Shown here piece by piece: positions 9,035 through 18,035 of a DNA stretch of 64,000 nucleotides. Positions within the stretch are counted from its first letter, which is position 1. Every line of letters starts with the position of its first letter. The stretch is from Paenibacillus sp. MAEPY2. GTDB taxonomy: Bacteria; Bacillota; Bacilli; Paenibacillales; Paenibacillaceae. A program made the position numbers and the translations under genes. The stretch covers positions 186,001 to 250,000 of the forward strand of contig NZ_AWUK01000017.1 in assembly GCF_000499205.1 (NCBI RefSeq), given 5' to 3'. The notes beneath the pieces are model-generated. The model ran no database searches and was not told the DNA's origin. It was given only the letters and a program-made list of their open reading frames with translations.

Positions 9035-9103
9035 GAATGGCCGCCGCATGGCGCTTCGCAGGTCCGAATTCCAGATGATCCTGAAGCCAAAGCGGCGGTA
9101 TTC
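9035..9103 (-). other. Long hairpin downstream of spoVM
   Basis: GAATGGCCGCCGC (9035-9047) pairs with GCGGCGGTATTC (9092-9103) with a small bulge, and inner pairing of TGGCGCTTC with GAAGCCA extends the stem. It sits between the spoVM stop and the rpmB terminator. There is no T run, so it is probably an RNA structure at the 3' end of the spoVM message rather than a classical terminator. Confidence 0.4.
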
Positions 9104-9126
9104 GCCAATGTAACCATTTAATCATG

Positions 9127-9207
9127 TCAGTTCTTTTGAAACGTATTAAGAATTGCCTTTACAAACCCTCCCAAAAACTTCGGCAGTTTGAATGTGTAAA
9201 ATTTCAT
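9127..9207 (-). CDS. spoVM: Stage V sporulation protein M
   Basis: A 26-codon gene. The peptide starts MKFYTFKLPKFLGGF and ends TFQKN, matching SpoVM of Bacillus (MKFYTIKLPKFLGGIV...) almost residue for residue in the first half, including the conserved Pro-9 kink. SpoVM is an amphipathic helix that recognises the convex surface of the forespore membrane and recruits SpoIVA to start coat assembly. The ribosome binding site GGGAGGGTG lies before ATG. A possible SigE -10 (CATAAGAT at 9251-9244) lies 36 bases upstream, but the -35 is unclear. Its place between rpe and rpmB is the same as in B. subtilis. Confidence 0.93.
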   Translation of the reverse strand: MKFYTFKLPKFLGGFVKAILNTFQKN

Positions 9208-9286
9208 ACTTCACCCTCCCCATCATGCTCATGCATCCGCCGTATCTTATGCTCCAGGCCTTCTTTACGTTAAACACGACAAAAAA

Positions 9287-9315
9287 GGCTACATGAGAAA
9301 CCTGCTCATGTAACC
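9287..9315 (-). terminator. Terminator of the rpe operon
   Basis: GGCTACATGAG (9287-9297) pairs with CTCATGTAACC (9305-9315); read on the minus strand the stem is followed by T6. It closes the transcript that includes rpe and the 83-residue membrane gene, and isolates spoVM. Confidence 0.85.
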
Positions 9316-9374
9316 ATATTTATGCGGAACCCTCTGTCCCTATTCCACAATGACGAGCCCGGTTATCAGGTCAT

Positions 9375-9626
9375 TTACGTTTGGGTAGGGATATATTGAT
9401 AGACAGCAATCATGAATACACTCAATAAGTAATACAGTATGCTGAATATCACAAAAGTAACCCGAAGTCCTGTACGGTCAAATTTGCGGAAGTACATAAT
9501 GACAACACCAACCCCGATCAATGACGTAATCGCATTATAAGGGGATTGAATAACCGCAAACATAGCCAGCACCAGTCCCGTAACGAGACTTGCAGCCATT
9601 GTCCACAGCGTCTCCTTGAGGTTCAT
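9375..9626 (-). CDS. Small membrane protein of unknown function
   Basis: Eighty-three residues with three hydrophobic segments (about 7-25, 31-46 and 54-78) and few charges; the basic FRKFDRTGLR loop lies between the second and third. The ATG is two bases after the rpe stop, so it is translated with rpe. I do not recognise the family. In Bacillus the position between rpe and spoVM is held by thiN (thiamine pyrophosphokinase), to which this protein bears no resemblance. A terminator follows it. Confidence 0.75.
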   Translation of the reverse strand: MNLKETLWTMAASLVTGLVLAMFAVIQSPYNAITSLIGVGVVIMYFRKFDRTGLRVTFVIFSILYYLLSVFMIAVYQYIPTQT

Positions 9627-9628
9627 GC

Positions 9629-10288
9629 TCAGCCTCCGTAGCTACTGCGAATTTCGGCAATCGCGGCAGCCCGATCTTCACGTCCAAATACAGCACTTCC
9701 CGCAACAAGCACATCCGCTCCCGCTTCCACCACAAGTGGAGCCGTGTCGGCAGCAATACCGCCGTCCACTTCAATATGCACATCATGACGTCCTTTTTCG
9801 TTCAGCCAGCTGCGAATTTGCTTGATTTTGTTCATGGTGCCGGAGATGAAAGCCTGTCCACCAAAACCTGGATTTACGGTCATGACAAGCACCATATCCA
9901 CATCGTCCAGCACTTCCTGAATAGCACTCGCCGGAGTTCCCGGATTAAGGGCAACCCCTGCTTTGACTCCCTGCTCCTTGATCAGATGAATAACCCGGTG
10001 CAGATGCACACAAGCTTCGGCATGAACCGTAATAACGGCAGCACCAGCTTTCGCGAATTCCTCGACATAACGCTCCGGATTCTCAATCATCAAATGAACA
10101 TCAAGTGGCAAGCTTGTATGTGGAGCGATCGCTTTTACAATCGCAGGTCCAAGCGTAATATTAGGGACAAAATGACCGTCCATGACATCAATATGAATCC
10201 AGTCTCCGCCAGCAGCTTGGGCTTCCGCCACTTCCGCGCCTAGACGGGCAAAATCCGCAGATAAAATAGATGGGGCAATTTTAATCAT
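9629..10288 (-). CDS. rpe: Ribulose-phosphate 3-epimerase
   Basis: A 219-residue TIM-barrel enzyme that interconverts ribulose 5-phosphate and xylulose 5-phosphate in the pentose phosphate pathway. The N-terminal [14 protein letters not shown], the metal-binding [28 protein letters not shown] and EVDGGI motifs are all present. The length is standard. ATG is one base after the rsgA stop, so rsgA-rpe-membrane gene form one unit. The same order prkC-rsgA-rpe is found in B. subtilis. Confidence 0.97.
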   Translation of the reverse strand: MIKIAPSILSADFARLGAEVAEAQAAGGDWIHIDVMDGHFVPNITLGPAIVKAIAPHTSLPLDVHLMIENPERYVEEFAKAGAAVITVHAEACVHLHRVIHLIKEQGVKAGVALNPGTPASAIQEVLDDVDMVLVMTVNPGFGGQAFISGTMNKIKQIRSWLNEKGRHDVHIEVDGGIAADTAPLVVEAGADVLVAGSAVFGREDRAAAIAEIRSSYGG

Positions 10289-10289
10289 G

Positions 10290-11207
10290 TTAGTACCTCC
10301 GCTTCTTGTCTTTCATTTCTGTAAGGAATTGTTCGTAATGGTGATAACGGCTTTCGGAGATCATTCCCTCCGCTTTGGCTGCAAGCACTCGGCAACCTGG
10401 TTCATGCGTATGCGTACAACCTCGAAACTTACACTGGTCCGCATATTGAGCGAACTCCCGGAAACAAGTGGATAGCTCCTCCACACCAATCTCTAGAAAG
10501 TCCAGTTGGCTGAATCCCGGCGTATCGGCGACAAAGCCACCATTATCCAGGGGGATGAGCTCCACGTGTCTGGTGGTGTGTTTCCCTCGGCCTAGACGCA
10601 TACTGATTGCACTGGTCTCCAGCGTCAGGCCTGGCATCAGGGCGTTTAGCATGGAAGATTTACCTACACCGGATTGTCCGGAGAATACGCTAATCTTGCC
10701 GGCAAGACGCTTCTTGAGTTGTTCATTGCCTTCACCGGTTCGTGAACTGGTCGAGATAACTTCATATCCGACCTGCTCGTATAGTGCCTTTACTTCAGCT
10801 ACTGTATCACGTGCATCGTTTTCCGGATCAGCCAGGTCCTGCTTGGTGAGCACAATCAGTGCATCCAGTCCGGCTTGCTCAATATGTACCAGGAATTTGT
10901 CCAGCAGATTGAGATTCATGTCCGGTTCTTTCACGGAAAATAACAGAACAGCCAGACTTACATTGGCTACCGGGGGACGAATCAACTCCGTCTCACGTTT
11001 TCGAATCTCATCTACTGTTCCTTCCCCGTTCTCTGTCAGCATATAACTGACACGGTCACCCACAAGCGGTGAGGTACCTCGTTTTCTGAATATGCCCCTG
11101 GCCCGGCATTGAACGGCGGAGCCTTCAACCGAAGGCACCCCGTTATCTTCCAATGGCATGACATAATAGTAACCGCTTAGCGCTTTAACGATGATACCTT
11201 CTGGCAT
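10290..11207 (-). CDS. rsgA: Ribosome small-subunit GTPase RsgA
   Basis: A 305-residue circularly permuted GTPase for late 30S maturation (CpgA/YloQ). Order of parts: N-terminal OB fold, G4 LTKQD, G1 [10 protein letters not shown]3 DTPGFSQ, and a C-terminal zinc knuckle built on [15 protein letters not shown]4 before G1 shows the permutation. I start it at ATG 11207, ten bases after GGAGGG; the frame is open further upstream but without support. In Bacillus the protein is a substrate of PrkC, the next gene upstream here. Confidence 0.96.
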   Translation of the reverse strand: MPEGIIVKALSGYYYVMPLEDNGVPSVEGSAVQCRARGIFRKRGTSPLVGDRVSYMLTENGEGTVDEIRKRETELIRPPVANVSLAVLLFSVKEPDMNLNLLDKFLVHIEQAGLDALIVLTKQDLADPENDARDTVAEVKALYEQVGYEVISTSSRTGEGNEQLKKRLAGKISVFSGQSGVGKSSMLNALMPGLTLETSAISMRLGRGKHTTRHVELIPLDNGGFVADTPGFSQLDFLEIGVEELSTCFREFAQYADQCKFRGCTHTHEPGCRVLAAKAEGMISESRYHHYEQFLTEMKDKKRRY

Positions 11208-11261
11208 AGCTCCGTCGCCCTCCTTTAATTTACAGTACATCTACCCTGAACGTCAGCAATA

Positions 11262-11281
11262 AGCCGCCCTTACGGACGGCT
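11262..11281 (-). terminator. Weak hairpin at the prkC stop codon
   Basis: AGCCGCCC (11262-11269) and GGACGGCT (11274-11281) form a short GC-rich stem that overlaps the prkC stop. Only TTATTG follows on the minus strand, so it may reduce rather than stop read-through into rsgA. Confidence 0.35.
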
Positions 11282-13477
11282 TGATGCGTTAATGACTTCC
11301 TTTTTCTTATCTTTCCCCTTGACGTGACCATTACCGTTCTTCATCGCAGAAGTATCTGCCTCTTCGTTGTCCCCTTCACCCTCAACAGGTGTATCAGGTT
11401 CACCTTCCTGATTCGTATCCACGGTGCCTTCGTCACCACCACCGCCTTGATCAGGCTCCTCCGTTGTTGGAGGTGGCTCTGCACCCTTCTCGGGCTCAAT
11501 GGTAGGCACAACTACCGTCCCGTTTTTGGCCTCAGTGTAGGATACTAGATACGTATCCAGGAACTGGCCATCCCGGTAGACAGAGACAACACCATCCACG
11601 TTTGGAGCCAAAATAAGCGGAATTGTCAGCATCTGGGCAGACTTGATGGTACGAGTTCCCCATTCCTGACTTTTGCCACGAGCATCCTCGAAAGTAATTC
11701 GAATTTTGCTGCTCTTTCCTACTTCTTTTGGCGAAACGTTAATGTTATAGGCGTAGTTCAGTGCCTCATTCGGATATCCTGTACTAATGAAAATGGTAAT
11801 TTTATCACCAGGATTCACCTCTGCACCGGCTTCCACAGGCCATTGCTGTGTCACTTTGCCTTTATCTACGGTGTAACTCGGTTCTTCCTGAACCTGTGCA
11901 AGGACAAGGTCGGCGGATTTAAGTATACTCTCCGCCTCACTTCGAGTACGGTTTTTCAAGTCCGGCATTTTTATCGTTTTGGAGCCTTGGCTCACAGTCA
12001 GAACAATTTCAGTCGCTTCGGGATCAAATTCTTCATTAACTCCTGGGGTCTGGGAGATCACGTTCCCGGATGCAATGTCATTCGAGAAATCATCCTTCCG
12101 TTTGATCTGATCCTCATTGATACCAAGAGCGATCAACTTCTTGACAGCCTCATCATAGGTATTGCCTTCAACGCTAATCATTTTGGTCAGTTCTTTTTCA
12201 GCCCCGACACTCAGCTGGACCTCAGATCCTTCTTTGACGATATCGCCTTCATCCCTGCTCTGATCGAATACAATACCCGGCTCAATGCCTTCCTTGTACT
12301 CGCGGATGACATTATCACTGACAACAAGCCCGTTATCCTGCAGCATCTGACGAGCCTTTTCTTCGGTCTGACTCACAACATTGGGAACCTTCACATCAGG
12401 CACAACAAGCATGCCTCTCACGTACCATACAACTCCAACCATCGCGATAAGAATAAGCACCGTCAACGAGATCAGCAGCGCTGGCTTCTTCCAATTCTTT
12501 GTTTTGGGTTTGCCCTTGTTGTTATCATCATCAGACTCCATCACGGGTGCAGCACCTGTAGATGTGACCCCACGCGGCTCCGGCTTGATCGCCGGCATGA
12601 CACGTGTCTGATCGATATCATCCTCATCCGGAAAATCAATCTTCGTTTCATTACGTCTTTCCGGCATCAGGCAGGTTTCCAGATCTGTCTGCATTTCTTT
12701 CGCAGATTGGTAACGCTCCTGCGGATTTTTGCGCATGGATTTCAGAATAACGTTCTCCACGCTTTGCGGAATCAGCGGATTGAATTTGCGTGGTTCATCA
12801 AACTCTTCCTGTAAATGCTTCAAAGCAACGCTGATCGGACTTTCTCCCAGGAACGGAAGCTGCCCAGTTAGCATTTGATAGAGTACGATACCAAGAGAAT
12901 ATAAGTCCGATTTCTCGCCAGTCACAATGCCTTTGGCATGCTCAGGTGAGAAGTAATGAACGGAACCGACTACCGAGCCGGTCTGTGTAATCGTTGTGGA
13001 CGTAACCGCACGGGCTATCCCGAAATCTGTTACTTTCACACGACCATTACGGCCAATCAATATATTATGGGGTTTGATATCCCGATGAATGATCTGATTA
13101 TGATGTGCATGATCGAGAGCATCTGCAATCTGGGAGGCGATCCGAACCGCTTCGTCCACCTGCAAAGGCGCCCGCTCTTTAATAATTTCATTCAGGTTTT
13201 TGCCTTCGACATACTCCATAACAATGTAATGAACTTCATCTTCCTGACCCACATCATAAATACTGACCACGTTAGGGTGAGACAGCGATGCTGCGGATTG
13301 TGCTTCCCTGCGGAAACGGCGAATAAATTCTTCGTCATGCACAAATTGCTGTCTTAACACTTTGATGGCAACATTCCGGTTGAGCAACAGATCCTGGGCC
13401 TTATACACAAGAGCCATGCCGCCGCCGCCGACACGCTCGATCACTTCATAGCGTCCGCCTAGCTGGTGCCCAATCAT
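11270..13477 (-). CDS. prkC: PASTA-domain serine/threonine kinase PrkC
   Basis: A 735-residue membrane kinase. The cytoplasmic kinase domain has the glycine loop VGGGGMA (16-22), Lys-39 in VAIKV, HRDIKPHN (131-138) and DFG (151-153). A juxtamembrane region is followed by one membrane span (about 331-353). Outside are three PASTA repeats (about 358-425, 430-495 and 498-565) that bind muropeptides, then a globular domain and an unusually acidic, Gly/Glu-rich C-terminal tail ending in a Lys-rich patch. The kinase signals cell-wall state and spore germination. Its start overlaps the prpC stop by four bases, so kinase and phosphatase are translationally coupled. Confidence 0.96.
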   Translation of the reverse strand: MIGHQLGGRYEVIERVGGGGMALVYKAQDLLLNRNVAIKVLRQQFVHDEEFIRRFRREAQSAASLSHPNVVSIYDVGQEDEVHYIVMEYVEGKNLNEIIKERAPLQVDEAVRIASQIADALDHAHHNQIIHRDIKPHNILIGRNGRVKVTDFGIARAVTSTTITQTGSVVGSVHYFSPEHAKGIVTGEKSDLYSLGIVLYQMLTGQLPFLGESPISVALKHLQEEFDEPRKFNPLIPQSVENVILKSMRKNPQERYQSAKEMQTDLETCLMPERRNETKIDFPDEDDIDQTRVMPAIKPEPRGVTSTGAAPVMESDDDNNKGKPKTKNWKKPALLISLTVLILIAMVGVVWYVRGMLVVPDVKVPNVVSQTEEKARQMLQDNGLVVSDNVIREYKEGIEPGIVFDQSRDEGDIVKEGSEVQLSVGAEKELTKMISVEGNTYDEAVKKLIALGINEDQIKRKDDFSNDIASGNVISQTPGVNEEFDPEATEIVLTVSQGSKTIKMPDLKNRTRSEAESILKSADLVLAQVQEEPSYTVDKGKVTQQWPVEAGAEVNPGDKITIFISTGYPNEALNYAYNINVSPKEVGKSSKIRITFEDARGKSQEWGTRTIKSAQMLTIPLILAPNVDGVVSVYRDGQFLDTYLVSYTEAKNGTVVVPTIEPEKGAEPPPTTEEPDQGGGGDEGTVDTNQEGEPDTPVEGEGDNEEADTSAMKNGNGHVKGKDKKKEVINASSRP

Positions 13478-14250
13478 GACTCACACCCCGTTTCCGATAT
13501 CACGGAACCTTCCTTTTGCAGTTCAAACAAAGCTATCGTGATATTGTCATCTCCACCCGCAAGCAAAGCCAGCTGAAGTAAACGATCAGCCCGATCTTCC
13601 AACGCCAGTTCCAGATTACCTGCGACCTGAATGATCTGCTCATTGCTGACCAGATTACTAAGCCCGTCGCTGCACAATAGAAGAACTTCGCCTTCTTCCA
13701 GCTTAACGGTATCCAGATCCACCTTCACTTCAGCATCTGTCCCAAGTGCACGTGTCAGCACGTTGCGACGCGGATGATGTGAGACATCTTCTTTGCTGAT
13801 CTGACCATTTTTGAACAATTCATTCACCAGTGTATGGTCCTCGGTCAACTGGATCACATGTTTATTTGCAATTTTGTATGCCCTGCTGTCACCGATGTGA
13901 CCAATAACGCCTTCCGTATCATTCAGCAATGCCGCAACTACGGTGGTCCCCATGTTATGATAATTATCATCCGTAGATGCCGTGCGGAAGATCACTTCGT
14001 TGGCATGCAAAATAGCATCGCTCAATGCGGCTGACAAAGACGCATGTGAAAGACCCGGCTCAAGCGTCCCCAGATCCTGCACCAACGTCTCGACCGCCAG
14101 GCGGCTCGCCGTATCTCCTGCAAGATGACCGCCCATACCATCGGCAACAATACCCAGAATATAACCTGTATCGAGATTTCGAATCCAGGCTGAATCTTCA
14201 TTCACCGAACGCACCCGTCCGATATGGCTCACATGAACTGTTTTGATCAA
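13474..14250 (-). CDS. prpC: PP2C-type protein phosphatase, partner of PrkC
   Basis: A 258-residue PPM phosphatase. Metal-binding motifs are present in order: NED near residue 18, ADGMGGH (36-42), GDS near 120, the DG of CSDGLSN and DN of GGDDNIT. It removes phosphate from PrkC and its targets. The start is a TTG (14250-14248) seven bases after GAGGTGA, and the ribosome binding site overlaps the rlmN stop region. Cotranscription with rlmN and prkC is very likely. Confidence 0.95.
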   Translation of the reverse strand: MIKTVHVSHIGRVRSVNEDSAWIRNLDTGYILGIVADGMGGHLAGDTASRLAVETLVQDLGTLEPGLSHASLSAALSDAILHANEVIFRTASTDDNYHNMGTTVVAALLNDTEGVIGHIGDSRAYKIANKHVIQLTEDHTLVNELFKNGQISKEDVSHHPRRNVLTRALGTDAEVKVDLDTVKLEEGEVLLLCSDGLSNLVSNEQIIQVAGNLELALEDRADRLLQLALLAGGDDNITIALFELQKEGSVISETGCES

Positions 14251-14257
14251 AACGTTC

Positions 14258-15298
14258 TCACCTCAACTCCATATGCTTTGCACGAAGCTGACCGCAAGCG
14301 GCAGCAATATCATGTCCCTGTTCACGACGAATGGTTACATTAACACCCTGCTCCGAGAGAATCTTCTGAAAATTGAAAATGTCGCTTCTGGATGTTCTTA
14401 CGTACTTGCGCTCAGGTACATGGTTGACCGGAATCAGGTTTACGTGGCACAGCATGTTCTTAAGCACGCCTGCCAATTCTGCCGCATGTTCCGGCTGATC
14501 ATTCACACCGCCGATAAGTGCGTACTCAAACGTAATTCTGCGACCCGTTTTGGCCAAATAATAACGCAAAGACTCCATTACATCTTCGAAAGGAAAACGA
14601 CGGTTTACCGGCATCAACTTGGAACGCAAAGCATCATTTGGCGCATGGATGGAAATCGCCAGGTTAATCTGCGTATCTTCATCTGCAAATTTATAGATGT
14701 TCGGTACAATTCCACTTGTAGACACGGTGATATGGCGCTGACCGATATTCAGCCCTTTTTCGTGAATCATGATCCGCAGGAACGTCATCGTGGCTTCATA
14801 GTTTTCAAAAGGCTCCCCTGAACCCATGATCACGATACTGCTGACCCGCTCACCGCGTTCATCCAGAATTTTTTGGGCTTGCACAACCTGAGCGACAATT
14901 TCGCCAGCTGTAAGGTTACGCTTGAGTCCGCCCAGCGTAGAGGCACAGAACGTACAGCCAATCCGGCATCCAACCTGTGTCGTTACACAGATGCTGTTAC
15001 CATAGTTGTGCTTCATGATAACTGTTTCGATCGCATGTTCATCATGCAGACCAAACAGGAATTTCACTGTTCCATCCTTGGATTCAAACTTTGTAATTTC
15101 AGTAAGTGTAACAAATTCAAATTGTTCAGTCAGCTTTTCACGGAGCGCTTTGGACAGATTCGTCATTTCACTGAAATCATTCACACGTTTCACATAAATC
15201 CAGTCGAAGATCTGACCACCGCGAAATGCCGGTTCCCCGTTCTCAATAGCCCATTGTTGCAGCTCCTCCAGGGAATAATCATATATAAAAGGTTTCAT
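14258..15298 (-). CDS. rlmN: 23S rRNA/tRNA adenosine C2-methyltransferase RlmN
   Basis: A radical SAM enzyme, 346 residues from the chosen start. The 4Fe-4S cluster motif CRIGCTFC gives Cys-111, Cys-115 and Cys-118; [10 protein letters not shown] and the C-terminal ACGQLRAK with the catalytic Cys are present. It methylates A2503 of 23S rRNA and A37 of some tRNAs. I chose ATG 15298 ([13 protein letters not shown]), which matches the family N-terminus. An in-frame ATG at 15358 would add a Lys-rich leader; neither has an ideal ribosome binding site. Confidence 0.95.
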   Translation of the reverse strand: MKPFIYDYSLEELQQWAIENGEPAFRGGQIFDWIYVKRVNDFSEMTNLSKALREKLTEQFEFVTLTEITKFESKDGTVKFLFGLHDEHAIETVIMKHNYGNSICVTTQVGCRIGCTFCASTLGGLKRNLTAGEIVAQVVQAQKILDERGERVSSIVIMGSGEPFENYEATMTFLRIMIHEKGLNIGQRHITVSTSGIVPNIYKFADEDTQINLAISIHAPNDALRSKLMPVNRRFPFEDVMESLRYYLAKTGRRITFEYALIGGVNDQPEHAAELAGVLKNMLCHVNLIPVNHVPERKYVRTSRSDIFNFQKILSEQGVNVTIRREQGHDIAAACGQLRAKHMELR

Positions 15299-15504
15299 TT
15301 TGTTGTCAACACCTATTCCTTCTTTTCTTTTCGTTTGGCTTCCTTTTTTTCGTTCCATTCGTCCTATTCTATCACAAAGACCACTTTACATCCATGTATA
15401 CCCTTGATGCCTTTACTTCATGCATTATAACACCTCAATGCCTGCATCGCACCCTATCATCACTTTTAACTGATCATTAACCTTCAGTCTTATCACAAAG
15501 AAAT

Positions 15505-15526
15505 CCGCCGAAGTTCCCCTCGGCGG
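15505..15526 (-). terminator. Hairpin after rsmB
   Basis: CCGCCGA (15505-15511) pairs with TCGGCGG (15520-15526). On the minus strand it is followed by ATTTCTTTGTG, a weak T tract. It may end or attenuate the def-fmt-rsmB transcript before rlmN. Confidence 0.5.
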
Positions 15527-15552
15527 CTGTCCTTCAGTGCTCTATTAAACTG

Positions 15553-17073
15553 TTAATCCGCTATCCTTGTCAACCTCGCAATGAAAAAACCGTCACTGTG
15601 AGCGTACTGTGGCAGAATCTGCACACCACCGTTCACAACCTTCCACTCGGCTGTTTCCAGACCAGACCAGGCAGACTCTTCAGCCGCTTTGTATTCCGGA
15701 TGGCGGTCCAAAAAGTCAGCAACCCTATGCTCGTTCTCCGCAGGCTCGATTGTACACGTGCTATATACCAGAATACCACCTGGCTTTAATAGGGGTGCAA
15801 CCCGATCCAGCAGTTCACGCTGCAGATTGGAGATATCCTGAATGTCTTCAGCAGTTTTGGTCCATTTGACATCCGGCTTGCGGCGAATAACACCCAGACC
15901 GGAACACGGCGCATCCAGCAGGATGCGGTCAAACGATGCCTCTGGATAACGCTCATCCAGATCAAGGGCATCACCTGTCACCGCATCAATACAGCTGAGT
16001 CCGAGACGATCTGCCTGATCCATGATCAACTGACGTTTATGAGCATGTACATCATTGGCAACAATCCGTCCACGGTCCTGCATTTTCTCTGCCATATGGG
16101 CTGTCTTGCCACCAGGAGCTGCACAGCAGTCCAGTACCGTCTCACCTTCCTCAGGCCCAACAGCCTCAGCTACAAGCATCGAACTTTCATCCTGTACGGA
16201 TAACAAGCCATCCCGATACCAGGACGTAAGTGCCATATTACCACCACTGCGAACGAGAATGCCGTCGGGACTAAGCCGGGAAGGTTCCACGACTGCCCCC
16301 GTGCTCTCCATCTCTTGCATCATTTTCTCGCGTGTCGTCATTGTCGTGTTCACACGAACACTAACCGCAGGCGGCTCATTATTTGCACGACAGATCGCTT
16401 CCGCTTTCTCTTCGCCATATTGACTGATCCAGCGTTCAACCATCCACAGCGGGTGAGAGTGCTCAAGTGAGATACGTTCAGCAGCAGGCAGATGTTCGGG
16501 AATTCGCAGTTCATCCCGATTGCGGATCATGTTCCGCAGAACACCGTTCACCATGCCAGAGATACCCTGATGTCCCAATTTCTTAGCCAAATTGACAGCT
16601 TCACTCACCACGGCGTGTTCCGGAATACGGTCCAGATACAGCATCTGATATACGCTAATGCGCAGCAAGCTGCGAACCCAGGGTTGCAGTTTGGATACGC
16701 CTTTGGCTACATATCTTTCCAAAAAATAATCAAGGGTATTCCGTCGCGCGATCGTACCATAGACCAGTTCTGTTGCCAGTCCAGCATCTGCCGGACTAAG
16801 CTCGGCTTCCTTCAAACGCCGGTTCAGTTCAAGGTTGCTGTAAGCCCCTTCTTGCTCAACGGCGCTGAGCACCTTCACTGCGAGTGCACGCGCGGAGGTT
16901 TTGGGCCGTGGAGTGCGGGAGACACCATTTGCAGCGGACTGGGATGCAGACCTGTTCCCTGCACCACCAGATTTCCCGGAGTTTGGACGACCCTGGTTTC
17001 CTCCGCGCCCGGATGTATTTCCTGCGACTTTATGACCCGTTCCTGACGGGCGGCCCGGTGTATTTCCGCTCAT
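15553..17073 (-). CDS. rsmB: 16S rRNA cytosine-C5 methyltransferase RsmB with N-terminal extension
   Basis: A protein of 506 residues, about 50-60 longer than usual. The extra part is a Gly/Ser/Arg/Asn-rich, basic, probably disordered N-terminus (about 1-58). Then come a NusB-like RNA-binding domain (about 60-190) and a Rossmann methyltransferase domain with CCAAPGGKTAHMAE, DAPCSGLG and the catalytic Cys in STCT. It methylates C967 of 16S rRNA (E. coli numbering). The start overlaps the fmt stop by four bases. Confidence 0.95.
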   Translation of the reverse strand: MSGNTPGRPSGTGHKVAGNTSGRGGNQGRPNSGKSGGAGNRSASQSAANGVSRTPRPKTSARALAVKVLSAVEQEGAYSNLELNRRLKEAELSPADAGLATELVYGTIARRNTLDYFLERYVAKGVSKLQPWVRSLLRISVYQMLYLDRIPEHAVVSEAVNLAKKLGHQGISGMVNGVLRNMIRNRDELRIPEHLPAAERISLEHSHPLWMVERWISQYGEEKAEAICRANNEPPAVSVRVNTTMTTREKMMQEMESTGAVVEPSRLSPDGILVRSGGNMALTSWYRDGLLSVQDESSMLVAEAVGPEEGETVLDCCAAPGGKTAHMAEKMQDRGRIVANDVHAHKRQLIMDQADRLGLSCIDAVTGDALDLDERYPEASFDRILLDAPCSGLGVIRRKPDVKWTKTAEDIQDISNLQRELLDRVAPLLKPGGILVYSTCTIEPAENEHRVADFLDRHPEYKAAEESAWSGLETAEWKVVNGGVQILPQYAHSDGFFIARLTRIAD

Positions 17074-18023
17074 TGCAGCACCGTTCCCGGTTTCAGGGTT
17101 CCGCCACGTGCAAAGTCAGCAGCTTGCATTACCTTTTTACCCGCAGGCTGAACCTCAGTAAGCCAGAGAGAACCGTCACCTGTGCGAACTTCAATGCCGT
17201 TCTTGCCCAATTGTAATACCGTTCCCGGCTCGGCTTGTCCAGCATCCGAAGACGTGAGTAGACCCGCCTGCCCCGGATTTGCTGCTGCCCAGACCTTGAA
17301 GACCTGCTCATCCCACATCGTAAATGCACCCGAGAACGGCACAAGACCGCGAATTTGATTGAACAATTCACGCGACGTTCGATTCCAGTCCATCTTCTCG
17401 TCATCCCGAGTCAGATTGCGAGCATACGAAGCCTCGGCTTCATCCTGAGGGACAGCCGTTGTTTCGCCTGCAACCAGTCGCGGCATTTCTTCCTGAAGCA
17501 ATTTGGAGCCTGCTTCACTAAGCTTTACAAACATGGACCCTGATGTATCTTCATCCGTAATCGCCACTTCCACACGTGAGATCATATCCCCCGTATCCAG
17601 GCCTTCCGCCATAAACATCAGCGTAACTCCCGTCACCGACTCTCCATTAATAATGGAACGTTGAATCGGGGCACCACCGCGATATTTGGGCAAAAGAGAA
17701 CCATGCACGTTCACACAACCACGAACGGGCATATCCAGCACAGCTTTGGGCAGAATCTGCCCAAAAGCCGCAGTCACTATCAGATCCGGTTTCCATTCAG
17801 CCAATCGGGCTACAGCTTCTGGGGCACGCAGTTTCACGGGTTGAAATACAGGCAGGCCGTGGCGTTCTGCCGCAGCCTTGACTGGTGTTGGTGTAAGCAC
17901 CTTTTTGCGGCCCTGTGGTTTATCCGGCTGTGTCACTACACCAACCACGTTATATCCCTCGGCGATAAGCATGTCGAGAGACGGAACTGCAAATTCAGGC
18001 GTTCCCATAAAAACAATATTCAA
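17070..18023 (-). CDS. fmt: Methionyl-tRNA formyltransferase
   Basis: A 317-residue enzyme that formylates initiator Met-tRNA. IVFMGTPEFAVPSL at the N-terminus, HGSLLPKYRGGAPIQ with the catalytic His, and LDTGDM are conserved. The start is TTG 18023-18021, seven bases after AAGGAG; a GTG nine bases further upstream overlaps the ribosome binding site and is rejected. The def stop lies 12 bases upstream, giving the classic def-fmt-rsmB unit. Confidence 0.96.
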   Translation of the reverse strand: MNIVFMGTPEFAVPSLDMLIAEGYNVVGVVTQPDKPQGRKKVLTPTPVKAAAERHGLPVFQPVKLRAPEAVARLAEWKPDLIVTAAFGQILPKAVLDMPVRGCVNVHGSLLPKYRGGAPIQRSIINGESVTGVTLMFMAEGLDTGDMISRVEVAITDEDTSGSMFVKLSEAGSKLLQEEMPRLVAGETTAVPQDEAEASYARNLTRDDEKMDWNRTSRELFNQIRGLVPFSGAFTMWDEQVFKVWAAANPGQAGLLTSSDAGQAEPGTVLQLGKNGIEVRTGDGSLWLTEVQPAGKKVMQAADFARGGTLKPGTVLQ

Positions 18024-18035
18024 ATCAATCACTCC

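Noticed and set aside
8931-9125. 64-codon minus-strand frame next to spoVM
   Set aside because: It runs across the rpmB terminator and the long hairpin; the real gene here is the 26-codon spoVM.
11843-12814. 323-codon plus-strand open frame
   Set aside because: Antisense to the PASTA region of prkC; no start signal and no recognisable protein.
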